A stretch of DNA of 64,000 nucleotides from Marinilabilia rubra (GTDB lineage Bacteria > Bacteroidota > Bacteroidia > Bacteroidales > Marinilabiliaceae): assembly GCF_003121985.1 (NCBI RefSeq), contig NZ_QEWP01000013.1, positions 1 through 64,000 on the forward strand, in the 5' to 3' direction. The notes beneath the pieces are model-generated. The model ran no database searches. It saw only the letters and a program-made list of their open reading frames with translations, and was not told where the DNA came from. The position numbers and the translations under genes were made by a program. Shown in pieces: positions 25,931-34,485 of this stretch (position 1 is its first letter; each line of letters begins with the position of its first letter).

Positions 25931-27007
25931 ATGAGAAAATTTCATGTTGTTTGCGCCATTTTTATGGTTTTTTTTCAAAACATAAGTGCTCAGGAGGTAT
26001 GTCCTGTTCCCTTATATACCGATCCCAACTTTAAAGGGGCAGCTGATGCTGAGGTCATCTATAGCCAGGAGAACAATGAATGGATGTTTTTTTATACCTC
26101 CCGCCGCTCGGTTTGCAAGGGTGGTCCTTTGCCCGCTTTAGCTATTGGGGTAGCCGCCTCCAAAGATTTTATCAACTGGGAACACCGTGGCTATATTAAA
26201 GTTGATGGTATTGGAGGTGAGCCCACAGGACCGGATATCATGTGGGCGCCCGGAATTGTTAGAGACAGAGATACTTTCCATATGTTTCTTACTTTCAAAA
26301 AAGGAGACGGAGGGGGTAGCCGTTGGGGAATTCCTGAAAGTATTATTCTGCATCTGACGACAACTCCAGACAATTTAATTGATGGTTGGACCACAAGAGG
26401 AATCATGCATGTTCCCTTCTCTTCCATCGATGCATCAATTGTAAAACATAAGGATACCTGGAACATTTTTCATCGTGATATTACACCCGGAAAGAAAGGT
26501 GTCAATACTTACAGGGTAACCACCGATGATTTGGATAGCAAATGTAATACATGGAACTATTTAGGGGCCGTTCCAGGGGATCCGAATGATAAGTCGGTCC
26601 ATGGCTTTAATTATCAGGAAGCCCAATACGTTTTTTTCTGGAAAGGCTACTATTGGTTACTTACCGATCCCACAGCCAGTTTTTTAACAGCTTATCGGGC
26701 CAAAGATTTGGAAGAATGGGAGTATGTAGGTCCTCTTTTTGAAGAGAAAAACGGACACCACAAAACGCAAAAGGGGTGGCCCCGCCACCCAAGTGTTGCG
26801 GTAATGGGGGATAGGGCTTTTCTATTTTATTTTAATCAACCTTATCGAAAAATCGATAATCATCCCGAATCTGAAACTTGCTTTGTTCAGGTCGCAGAAT
26901 TAAAATACGAAGATGGAAAGATTTGGTTTGACCGTAATGCGAAGGTTATACCACCAGAGAATCTAAAACCGGTGGACGGTAACTGGGGGTTTATTGGAAA
27001 GCAATGA
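25931..27007 (+). CDS. Five-bladed beta-propeller glycosidase (GH43-like, possibly GH117), secreted
   Basis: The 358-residue product has a signal peptide (ending NISAQ, about 21) and then a single propeller domain. Blade segments such as NEWMFFYTSRR, DIMWAPGIVRD and GYYWLLTDP are typical. Three acids are in the order used by this superfamily: Asp39 (or Asp31) as base, Asp167 in SSIDASI and Glu230 in YQEAQY as acid. Members hydrolyse arabinosides, xylosides, galactosides or, in GH117, anhydrogalactose-capped agar oligosaccharides. It sits between two sulfatase genes, so it probably cleaves a side chain or chain end of the same sulfated polymer. The GH43 or GH117 choice needs a profile search. 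Confidence 0.7.
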   Translation: MRKFHVVCAIFMVFFQNISAQEVCPVPLYTDPNFKGAADAEVIYSQENNEWMFFYTSRRSVCKGGPLPALAIGVAASKDFINWEHRGYIKVDGIGGEPTGPDIMWAPGIVRDRDTFHMFLTFKKGDGGGSRWGIPESIILHLTTTPDNLIDGWTTRGIMHVPFSSIDASIVKHKDTWNIFHRDITPGKKGVNTYRVTTDDLDSKCNTWNYLGAVPGDPNDKSVHGFNYQEAQYVFFWKGYYWLLTDPTASFLTAYRAKDLEEWEYVGPLFEEKNGHHKTQKGWPRHPSVAVMGDRAFLFYFNQPYRKIDNHPESETCFVQVAELKYEDGKIWFDRNAKVIPPENLKPVDGNWGFIGKQ

Positions 27008-27160
27008 GGTTTATTACTAAATGAGTATGGATTTCAATTTTCGCTTATTCCCTTAATTAAACTGTTTTTGCGTTGGTTTCGTAAAGCGTGACCACGATTA
27101 TTTCCCTCATCTGTTGAAAAAAGGTGAGTTTTGAAACAAAAACCATTAAAAAAACAAGTC

Positions 27161-28804
27161 ATGAAAAAATCGCTTATTGCACTTTTTTTAGTTCTGTTTG
27201 TATGTCAGATTAATTTGTCCTTTGCAAATGACCTTAAATCTAAACCCAATATCATAGTAATTATGTCTGATGATATTGGATTCTCAGATATTGGCTGCTA
27301 TGGTGGTGAAGTTGAAACACCAAATCTTGATTATCTTGCCGATAACGGGGTTCGATTCAGTCAATTTTATAACACTGCACGTTGTTGTCCCTCAAGAGCC
27401 GCTTTGCTCACAGGAAAATATCCCCACCAGGCCGGTGTTGGTTATATGACCAGAGCTTTGGGAACAACTAAAGCGTATCAGGGGCATCTGAGAGAGGATG
27501 TTAAAACTATTGGTGAATACATGAAAAATCAGGGCTATATAACCATGCATGTTGGCAAATGGCATGTTGGAAACCTGAAAAACCAAGTGTTGCCTGATAA
27601 ACGGGGGTTTGACAAAACCTGGACCCGAATACAAAGGGTCAATTATTGGAACTTTGATCATGTTTATGAGAATGGGGATTTTAGAGAAGTAACCGGGGAC
27701 GAAAAAAAATATCTGACAGATATTGAAGGTGATAAAGCCATTGAATATATTGAGGAGGCAACTCAAAATGATCCTCCATTCTTTATGTATCTCGCTTTTG
27801 ATGCTGCTCATTGGCCTTTGCATGCTAAAAAGGAGGACATACAGAAATACAAAAATCGTTTCAACAATGGATGGGACCAACTTCGAAAAGAGCGGATTAA
27901 GCGAATTGACTCCTTAGGACTTGTAAGCTATAAGAAGCCGGAAGAGATTAAGAATTCTTTGGTTCCAAGGTGGGATAGTATACCCACGGGAGATATTAAT
28001 AAAGGCTATCATTCTTTTGAGTCAGGATTACAGGACCAGTCGGATTGGAACCGAAAAATGGAAGTCTATGCGGCCCAGATTGATTGTATGGATCAAAATA
28101 TTGGCCGGATTATTAAAGTTTTGAAGCAAAAAGGGATTTTTGAAAATACCATGATTATCTATGTTCAGGATAATGGCGGGTGCGCTGAACTGATCGGGAA
28201 GCACGAAGGAGTTGCCCCTGGTGGCCCTGATTCTTATGCTTCATATAATCTTCCATGGGCTTATTTAAGTAATACGCCTTTTCGGAGATACAAACATTTT
28301 CTCTATGAAGGGGGTATTTCTACGCCTTGCATCATTCATTGGCCAAAAAGCATTCCGCTAAAAAGAAATGGGGTTGTGGAGAATGAGAGTTACGGACACT
28401 TGATTGATATTTTGCCAACATGTTTAGATGCGGCCGGAGCAGATGTTGAAAGTTTGAAGTCGGAACTGGAAGGTCAAAGCCTTTTGCCCGAGATTAAGGG
28501 ATATGGTGAAAATGCTAATCGAACCGTTTTTTGGGAGCATGAAGGCAACAGAGCTATCCGAAAAGGGCCATGGAAGTTAATATCCCGTTATAGTAAGGAT
28601 GTCGGATACTTTAAAAGATGGGGGTACCCCGTTCCTCCCAGGGAACAGGTATGGGAATTATACAACGTTGTAGATGACAGGTGGGAACAGGAAGAGCTTT
28701 CTATTAATTATCCGGATCTTGTCGATTCTTTAATTAATGAATATAAAGGGTGGGCACAGAAAGTAGGTGCCATTCCAAGAGAAGAACTTGTTGAGGGCTT
28801 ATGA
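27161..28804 (+). CDS. Sulfatase (S1 family), secreted
   Basis: The ATG at 27161 gives MKKSLIALFLVLFVC and a signal peptide ending LSFAND. The mature protein starts PNIIVIMSDDIGFSDIG. The maturation motif is CCPSRAALLTG. Further segments are GKWHVG, AAHWPLHA, QDNGG and FWEHEGNRAIRKG. The 547-residue length and the CC-P pattern make it the closest relative of the sulfatase at 7721-9388. It probably acts in the periplasm on a sulfated oligosaccharide taken up by the PUL 1 transporter. Confidence 0.93.
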   Translation: MKKSLIALFLVLFVCQINLSFANDLKSKPNIIVIMSDDIGFSDIGCYGGEVETPNLDYLADNGVRFSQFYNTARCCPSRAALLTGKYPHQAGVGYMTRALGTTKAYQGHLREDVKTIGEYMKNQGYITMHVGKWHVGNLKNQVLPDKRGFDKTWTRIQRVNYWNFDHVYENGDFREVTGDEKKYLTDIEGDKAIEYIEEATQNDPPFFMYLAFDAAHWPLHAKKEDIQKYKNRFNNGWDQLRKERIKRIDSLGLVSYKKPEEIKNSLVPRWDSIPTGDINKGYHSFESGLQDQSDWNRKMEVYAAQIDCMDQNIGRIIKVLKQKGIFENTMIIYVQDNGGCAELIGKHEGVAPGGPDSYASYNLPWAYLSNTPFRRYKHFLYEGGISTPCIIHWPKSIPLKRNGVVENESYGHLIDILPTCLDAAGADVESLKSELEGQSLLPEIKGYGENANRTVFWEHEGNRAIRKGPWKLISRYSKDVGYFKRWGYPVPPREQVWELYNVVDDRWEQEELSINYPDLVDSLINEYKGWAQKVGAIPREELVEGL

Positions 28805-28902
28805 TAATTTATTTGAGTTGGTAGGATAATAAATATTAAAGAGCCGGATCATTGATTGCTAAAAGATTTGAAAAGAACGATTAGAAAATATCTTGATACA
28901 TT

Positions 28903-30321
28903 ATGAGAAATTTAACGAAACACCTTGTATTTCTGTTGCTTATTTTCGTTGTTCAAACTGCTTCGTCAACTGTTTTTGCTAAAAAATCGAAGCCCAATAT
29001 CTTAATAATTATGGCCGACGATTGCACGTTCAGCGATTTGCCTTTGTATGGAGGCAAAAATGTAAAAACCCCGCGCATAGACAAACTGGCTTCGCAGGGC
29101 ATTGCTTTTAACAAAGCTTACGTTACCATGTCGATGTGTGTGCCATGCCGTGCCGAACTTTACACAGGTATGCAACCGGCTCACAACGGGGTTTGCTGGA
29201 ACCATTCCATTGCTCGTACCGGCACCAAAAGCATTGTTCATTATTTGGCCGATTTGGGTTATCGTACCGGAATTGCCGGAAAAGTGCATGCAAGTCCCAA
29301 GGATGTTTTCCCTTTCGATATGGTTGAAGGTGTGGAACGTAATTCTGTTTCGGAAACAGCCAATTACGATGGCGATAAATTGAAGGAGTTTATTAGCAAA
29401 GATCTTGATCAACCATTTTGTTTGGTAACGGCATTGGTAGTTCCGCACATTCCCTGGACTGTTGGCGATGCTTCACATTTCGATCCCCAAAAGCTGAAGT
29501 TGCCGCCGTATCTGGCCGACACCAAAGAAACCCGTGAAAACTTTGCAAGATACCTGGCCGAAATCGAAGTACTTGATCAACAGGTGGGGGCCACACTTGA
29601 TTTATTGAAGGAAGCAAATATTGAAGAGAATACAATCGTCATTTTCACCTCTGAACAAGGGGCTCAACTTCCGTTTTGTAAATGGACAAACTGGGAAAAT
29701 GGCGTGCACACCGGTTTTATTGTTCGCTGGCCAGGAAAAGTCATACCTGGAAGCCGCACCGATGCACTGGTTCAATATGCCGATGTTTTGCCAACATTAA
29801 TTGATGCCTTAGACGGCAAACCGAATGGTGATTTTGACGGTTCAAGTTTTTTGCCCGTTCTTTTGGGTGAGAAGAACTCCCACCGACAATACGCTTATTT
29901 TATGCACAATAATGTGCCTGAGGGGCCGCCCTATCCAATCCGTTCCATTACTGACGGTGAGCATCATTACATTAGAAACCTGACACCCAAAAACCTGTAC
30001 ATCGAAAAGCATTTAATGGCACGGATGCCTTTAAACCAGTATTGGCCATCGTGGATTTTTGAATCGGCCAGTAATTCCGAAATTCACGAATTGGTAATGC
30101 GCTATATGAGAAGGCCTTCAGAAGAACTCTACAACCTAAAAAACGATTCCAACGAAATGAGCAACCTCGCCGGAAATAAAGAGATGCAACCCATAAAAAA
30201 TAGATTGTCGGCTGAGCTTGATAAGTGGATGAAACAACAAGGCGATCCGGGTGCGGTGATTGATTCACACGAGGAATTTAGAAATGCAAAAAAGGGGAAC
30301 CATTTTCTTATGGAAAAGTAA
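28903..30321 (+). CDS. Sulfatase (S1 family), atypical CVPCR motif
   Basis: The 472-residue product has a signal peptide (about 1-26, ending TVFAKK). The core starts PNILIIMADDCTFSDLPLYG. The maturation motif is CVPCRAELYTG, which still fits C-x-P-x-R but has a second Cys. The metal-binding Asp pair and an HIPW segment are present. It lacks the usual GKWHLG and has GKVHASP instead. Codon choice looks somewhat different from the neighbouring genes, with many TTG, GCC and ACC codons, and a decayed region follows it. It may have been acquired separately. It resembles the heparan N-sulfatase/iduronate-sulfatase side of the family, but this is only an impression. Confidence 0.88.
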   Translation: MRNLTKHLVFLLLIFVVQTASSTVFAKKSKPNILIIMADDCTFSDLPLYGGKNVKTPRIDKLASQGIAFNKAYVTMSMCVPCRAELYTGMQPAHNGVCWNHSIARTGTKSIVHYLADLGYRTGIAGKVHASPKDVFPFDMVEGVERNSVSETANYDGDKLKEFISKDLDQPFCLVTALVVPHIPWTVGDASHFDPQKLKLPPYLADTKETRENFARYLAEIEVLDQQVGATLDLLKEANIEENTIVIFTSEQGAQLPFCKWTNWENGVHTGFIVRWPGKVIPGSRTDALVQYADVLPTLIDALDGKPNGDFDGSSFLPVLLGEKNSHRQYAYFMHNNVPEGPPYPIRSITDGEHHYIRNLTPKNLYIEKHLMARMPLNQYWPSWIFESASNSEIHELVMRYMRRPSEELYNLKNDSNEMSNLAGNKEMQPIKNRLSAELDKWMKQQGDPGAVIDSHEEFRNAKKGNHFLMEK

Positions 30322-30498
30322 ATACAATAAAAATCAAACCATTTTATCTGGTCAATAAAGCTGTGTTCATAAGACAAAAGAATTAGATACATATTTTAAC
30401 ATGAACTATTCATAAATTATATCCCTTATGGATAAAGTGCAGGTTAAGCCCGACTTAGATGAAGTTAAACATTTGAAGAATGTTTTTACTGAACCTTA

Positions 30499-30535
30499 GT
30501 CGCTGTTGGCGACAGGGATTATTTATGAATAATCC
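30499..30535. repeat. Two tandem perfect hairpins
   Basis: GTCGC/GCGAC (30499-30513, five-base loop) is followed two bases later by GGATTATT/AATAATCC (30516-30535, loop TATG). There is no T-run, so this is not a standard terminator. It could be a recombination scar, a protein-binding site or an RNA-stabilising structure. Confidence 0.4.
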
Positions 30536-30562
30536 GGGTTAAATCATATCAATTATTTTAAA

Positions 30563-30679
30563 ATGAAATTCAGGTTACTTACTATCTCGTTATTTCTTAG
30601 CGTTTGTGCATTCGCGCAGAAATATCAACGAATATGTGAAAAAAACCGGTTTGGATATTTAACTAATTCTTGCCTGTAA
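30563..30679 (+). pseudogene. Signal-peptide stub of a lost exported protein
   Basis: A 38-codon frame begins MKFRLLTISLFLSVCAFAQK, an excellent signal peptide with an A-F-A cleavage site. It continues only 18 more residues before a stop. The rest of the gap shows no continuation in another frame that I could follow. The most likely reading is the 5' end of a deleted gene, perhaps a PUL enzyme. A genuine very short secreted peptide cannot be excluded. Confidence 0.4.
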
Positions 30680-30784
30680 AATGAGTATTTAGCAAGCCTG
30701 TGGCCTGTCATAGATGAAATCGGAATTCCAGGTAATTTTAATTTGAATATGTTTTTTAGGAAAGCATTAAAAAAATAATATTTT

Positions 30785-32320
30785 ATGAAAACAAAATTTA
30801 AAACACTATTGATTCCCTTGTTGTTGGGTGCATATGCCTGTGTAGGAGATGCTGATGTTCAGGAAAAACCTAATATTGTTGTTATTTATGCCGATGATTT
30901 GGGTTATGGTGACGTTGGAGCCTATGGAGCCCATGAATTAGAAACACCCAATATTGATGGTCTTGCAAGCGGAGGCGTGAAATTTACGAACGGCTATGCA
31001 TCATCTGCAACCTGTACTCCCAGTAGATTCGCTCTACTTACCGGCGAATATCCCTGGCGCAACGAGGATGCCAATATTTTACCCGGTACAGCACCTTTGT
31101 TGATTGATACAGCACAGATCACTTTGCCTGAAATGTTGAAGGCTGAAGGTTATCAAACAGCTGTGGTCGGAAAATGGCATCTTGGTCTGGGAAGCGGAAA
31201 TGTGGACTGGAACTCAAAGATTGCTCCGGGACCCAATGAAGTAGGCTTTGATTATTCTTACATAATGGCTGCCACTCAGGATCGTGTGCCAACAGTATAC
31301 ATTGAAAACGGTAATGTTGTCAGGCTTAATGAAGATGATCCTATTCAGGTTAATTATCAGAAGAACTTTGAAGGAGAACCTACCGGGAAGGACAATCCGG
31401 AATTGTTAAAAATGAAATGGCATCATGGTCATAACAGTAGTATAGTAAACGGCATTCCTCGCATCGGCTACATGAAAGGTGGTGAATCAGCCAAATGGGT
31501 AGATGAAAACATGGCTGATACTTTTCTGGTGAGAGCACAGCAATATGTTAAAAAATATAAGGATGAGCCCTTCTTTCTTTATTACGCTATGCAACAGCCA
31601 CATGTTCCCCGTACCCCCCATCCACGCTTTGTTGGTAAATCCGGTTTGGGACCAAGAGGAGATGTTATTGTGGAAGCCGACTGGTGTATCGGACAATTTA
31701 TCAGAACTCTCGAAGAGGAAGAATTATTAGAGAATACATTGATAATTTTCTCAAGTGATAACGGTCCGGTATTGAATGATGGTTACTACGATAATGCTGT
31801 AGAAAAACTTGGAGACCATAAACCGTGGGGGCCGCTGAGAGGAGGCAAATACAGTTTGTTTGAAGCAGGAACAAGAGTGCCGTTCATTACTTATTGGAAG
31901 GGAACCATTAAGCCAACTGTTTCAAATGCATTGGTTAGTCAGATTGACATTCTTTCGTCTTTATCTGAGCTGGTAGGGAGTGATCTTAAAGGTCCTGACA
32001 GCAAAAACTTATTGGACGTTTTTCTGGGGAAAAGTGATAAAGGACGTGATCAGGTTATTCTTGAAGCTACTTCCCGTACAGCTATCCGGAAGGGCGGCTG
32101 GATAATGATCCCACCTTACGAAGGGCCTGCGGTTAATGAGCTGGTTAATATAGAACTTGGTAATTCTGATGAATACCAGTTATACAACCTTAAAGAAGAT
32201 GTAGGTCAACGAACCAACCTTGCAAAGGAAAAACCGGAAAAGCTTAAGGAGATGATTGAAACATTTAAATCCATCCGTGGTGATGCTTATGGTAAAGTAA
32301 AACAATTAGAACTGCATTAA
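30785..32320 (+). CDS. Sulfatase (S1 family), lipoprotein
   Basis: The 511-residue product has an SPII signal (LLGAYAC, Cys about 19). The core starts PNIVVIYADDLGYGDVGAYG. The maturation motif is CTPSRFALLTG. Further segments are GKWHLGLG, HVPRTPHPRF, FSSDNGPVL and a C-terminal EYQLYNLKED tail. The pattern resembles arylsulfatase A-like enzymes of PULs. It is the last gene of PUL 1, and a clear terminator follows its stop. Confidence 0.93.
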   Translation: MKTKFKTLLIPLLLGAYACVGDADVQEKPNIVVIYADDLGYGDVGAYGAHELETPNIDGLASGGVKFTNGYASSATCTPSRFALLTGEYPWRNEDANILPGTAPLLIDTAQITLPEMLKAEGYQTAVVGKWHLGLGSGNVDWNSKIAPGPNEVGFDYSYIMAATQDRVPTVYIENGNVVRLNEDDPIQVNYQKNFEGEPTGKDNPELLKMKWHHGHNSSIVNGIPRIGYMKGGESAKWVDENMADTFLVRAQQYVKKYKDEPFFLYYAMQQPHVPRTPHPRFVGKSGLGPRGDVIVEADWCIGQFIRTLEEEELLENTLIIFSSDNGPVLNDGYYDNAVEKLGDHKPWGPLRGGKYSLFEAGTRVPFITYWKGTIKPTVSNALVSQIDILSSLSELVGSDLKGPDSKNLLDVFLGKSDKGRDQVILEATSRTAIRKGGWIMIPPYEGPAVNELVNIELGNSDEYQLYNLKEDVGQRTNLAKEKPEKLKEMIETFKSIRGDAYGKVKQLELH

Positions 32321-32346
32321 TCTGTTTTCTCAATACATTTTCAAAA

Positions 32347-32387
32347 TCCCTTCTCCCCAATTTATAACGGGGTGAAGGGGTTTTTTT
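32347..32387 (+). terminator. Intrinsic terminator of PUL 1
   Basis: CCCTTCTCCCC (32348-32358) pairs with GGGGTGAAGGG (32369-32379) with one T-T mismatch and a ten-base AT-rich loop. Seven T follow at 32381-32387. It ends the sulfatase transcript 27 bases after the stop codon. Confidence 0.75.
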
Positions 32388-32908
32388 CAGGTAGTAATCT
32401 GGTTGTTTTCTGGTCTATTCCATACCTGCGTCGTACCACCTTCGGTACAGTTCCATTATAAAGTCAATTTAAACTCATTGTAAAGTCGTATTAAAGTCGA
32501 ATTAAATTCGATTATAATAGTCTTTAATCAGACTTTAGAATGACTTAAAAACAGCTTGAAATTTAGTTTGTCCCGGAGTTGTTGCGTTGCAGGATGGGAA
32601 GCAGATGCAAAGCATGATAGGAGCAGGTTTTGTTAATGGCTTGTGGGGGTAAGTCGTTACTCTTTTTAATTTTGAGGACGTTTGCCTTTTTAGCCATTTT
32701 GATTAGCTGATTTTTTTGTCTCAAATGCAAGGTTATATGTATGTTGCGTTAAAAAGCTTTGCATCTGAATGATATTGTTGTAATAATTTAGTTGTTCGTG
32801 TTATCGGCGTTTTTCAACGCCCCTGCTTAAAAACAGTTGTTTTTTATAACTTGCATAAAACCGGACTGACAGGGGGATTGGGTTTTACATGTTCTCAAAC
32901 TTCACACT
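32388..32908. other. AT-rich gap with AAAGTC words and small palindromes
   Basis: No gene is supported. At 32460-32540 the word AAAGTC recurs three times and once inverted. Nearby are a perfect palindrome TCGAATT-A-AATTCGA (32497-32511), AGTCT/AGACT, and a GTACC/GGTAC hairpin near 32433-32448. Nothing else was recognised. Confidence 0.35.
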
Positions 32909-33430
32909 ATGAAAAAAACAGGAAACGAGGTGGTCTTAAGAAGACTAAATGAAAAGGATGTCCCCGATTTGGCTCGCCTGTTAAATAATAAAAAGATATG
33001 GGACAATGTTCGGGATAAAATCCCCTTCCCCTATAAAGAGGCAGATGCAAGGGAATTCCTCGAATGGTGCCTGGCGGAGGATCCTCCAATGACTTTTGCC
33101 ATCGACTTCAAAGGCCAATTAGCAGGTTGTATAGGTTTGTTGAAGCAGGAGGATGTTTATCGACTTTCGGCCGAGATTGGGTATTGGATTGGTGAACCTT
33201 TCTGGAACAAAGGGATTGCCACAGAGGCCACCCGCTTGATGGTAGATTATGGATTTAAGAAGTTGAAGTTGGTGAAGATTTTTACCGGGGTATTTGACTT
33301 CAACAAAGCTTCGCAAAGAGTTTTGGAAAAGGCGGGCTTTGAGTTAGAGTGTATTTCAGAAAAGGCCCTGATAAAAAATGGCGTGATTCGCGATGAGTAT
33401 CGGTATAGTCTGATTAATGATGATTTGTAA
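32909..33430 (+). CDS. GNAT family N-acetyltransferase (RimJ/RimL type)
   Basis: The 173-residue cytoplasmic product shows the GNAT fold: VVLRRLNEKDVPDLARLL at the start, GCIGLL and EIGYWIGEPFWNKGIATEATR as the acetyl-CoA-binding region. KIFTGVFDFNKASQRVLEKAGF follows near the end. The Q/R-x-x-G-x-A motif is present as NKGIATEA. It transfers an acetyl group to a protein N-terminus or another amine, and the substrate is unknown. It has no evident link to the PULs. Confidence 0.9.
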   Translation: MKKTGNEVVLRRLNEKDVPDLARLLNNKKIWDNVRDKIPFPYKEADAREFLEWCLAEDPPMTFAIDFKGQLAGCIGLLKQEDVYRLSAEIGYWIGEPFWNKGIATEATRLMVDYGFKKLKLVKIFTGVFDFNKASQRVLEKAGFELECISEKALIKNGVIRDEYRYSLINDDL

Positions 33431-33442
33431 ACACAATAGCTT

Positions 33443-33699
33443 ATGAGGTTTTAAGTCGTTACAGCAGTTGCCTTAATGCTCTTTGCTGCCTGTCAGGGTA
33501 ACCAAATAAAAACCTGGACAAATGTTGCTATGTACAAACTCTTGCTGAGAATTTAGATCCCGCAGGAAGAAGCGAATCTCCTGTGATAGATGCAAATGGC
33601 CATTTAGTGGATCTCGTTTTTGGAGCAGAGGGTGGAATGGGCGTAATTGCCACTATCTTATATTTGCAGGAAGTTTTGTCTACAACCGGAAAAATATAA
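33443..33699 (+). pseudogene. Decayed lipoprotein gene, 3' part resembling an S46/trypsin-like peptidase
   Basis: From ATG 33443 the frame reads M-R-F, stop (TAA 33452), then VVTAVALMLFAAC-QGNQ, a clear lipoprotein signal. After a frameshift near 33500-33525 another frame continues as LAENLDPAGRSESPVIDANG, then HLVDLVFGAEGG and ILYLQEVLSTTGK, ending TAA at 33697-33699. GRSESPVIDANGHLVDLVF recalls the GNSGSPVINxxGELVGLxF segment of S46 dipeptidyl peptidases, with the Gly after the catalytic Ser changed to Glu. A nonsense codon, a frameshift and a large internal loss make this a remnant. The S46 link is a motif impression only. Confidence 0.5.
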
Positions 33700-33716
33700 T
33701 AATAAGCAATAAAAGC

Positions 33717-34295
33717 ATGAAAAAAATTCTTGTTATTAACGGGCATCCCGATTCAGAAAGCCTCTGCACCGAATTGGCCCGTAGCTACAAACGCGGGGCC
33801 GACAAAAAAGGAGGTGACTGTAAGCTGGTTCATCTGAATGAACTGGATTTCGACCCCATACTTCATTACGGATACCGCAAAAGAACAGAGTTAGAACCGG
33901 ACTTGCTGAAAATCCAGGAGAAAATTCTGATTGCCGATCACCTGGTCTTCGTTTATCCCAACTGGTGGGGAACCTATCCGGCTTTGCTCAAAGGCTTTTT
34001 TGACAGGGTATTTCTTCCCAAATTTGCTTTTAAATATCGCGAAAACTCCCTGTTTTGGGATAAATTGCTGACAGGTAAGTCGGCCAGATTAATTGTCACC
34101 ATGGACACTCCTAAGTGGTACTACTCTTTGGTGTATAAAAGTCCGGGACATAATTCTATAAGAAAGGGGATTTTGGGTTTCTGCGGCATTAAGCCCGTTA
34201 ATGTGACTTCATTTGGACCGGTAAAACTTTCAGATGATAAAAAACGGGAAAATTGGATAAGGAAAGTTGAGCGATTGGGCGAAAATCAGAAATAA
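33717..34295 (+). CDS. Flavodoxin-fold NAD(P)H oxidoreductase
   Basis: The 192-residue cytoplasmic protein starts KKILVINGHPDSESLC, the FMN/FAD phosphate-binding loop of the flavodoxin_2 family. FVYPNWWGTYPALLKGFFDRVFLP is the flavin-ring and NADPH-contacting region typical of NQO1/MdaB/KefF-type quinone reductases. Such enzymes transfer two electrons from NAD(P)H to quinones and protect against redox stress. It starts 17 bases after the decayed gene and ends just before a MITE-like element. Confidence 0.9.
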   Translation: MKKILVINGHPDSESLCTELARSYKRGADKKGGDCKLVHLNELDFDPILHYGYRKRTELEPDLLKIQEKILIADHLVFVYPNWWGTYPALLKGFFDRVFLPKFAFKYRENSLFWDKLLTGKSARLIVTMDTPKWYYSLVYKSPGHNSIRKGILGFCGIKPVNVTSFGPVKLSDDKKRENWIRKVERLGENQK

Positions 34296-34317
34296 TGAGA
34301 TATTGATCCAAAAAACA

Positions 34318-34453
34318 AAGAGGATGTCTCAAAAGTCCATATTTGATGTCATTCTGAGCTTGTCGAAGAATCTTTTCGTTTGATAAACAGATGTTTCGAC
34401 AAGCCCAATATGACATGCTTCTTTGGTTTTTTATACTTTTGAGACAACCTCTT
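34318..34453. mobile_element. MITE-like element with near-perfect terminal inverted repeats
   Basis: AAGAGGATGTCTCAAAAGT (34318-34336) and ACTTTTGAGACAACCTCTT (34435-34453) are inverted with one mismatch. An inner inverted pair, TGTCATTCTGAGCTTGTCGA and TTTCGACAAGCCCAATATGA, makes the whole element one long hairpin. It is a short relative of 2811-3094 and shares the inner motif with a fragment near 43148. It sits between convergent genes and could also terminate both transcripts. No transposase is encoded. Confidence 0.7.
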
Positions 34454-34485
34454 ATTTCAGCTTAGTTTATCTGACCCTTGATTTC

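Larger units (their letters stand above)
30322..30784. other. Non-coding gap with hairpins and a signal-peptide stub
   Basis: No full gene is present. The gap holds two tandem hairpins (30499-30535) and a 38-codon signal-peptide-like frame (30563-30679), listed separately. The remainder shows nothing recognisable. Confidence 0.5.
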
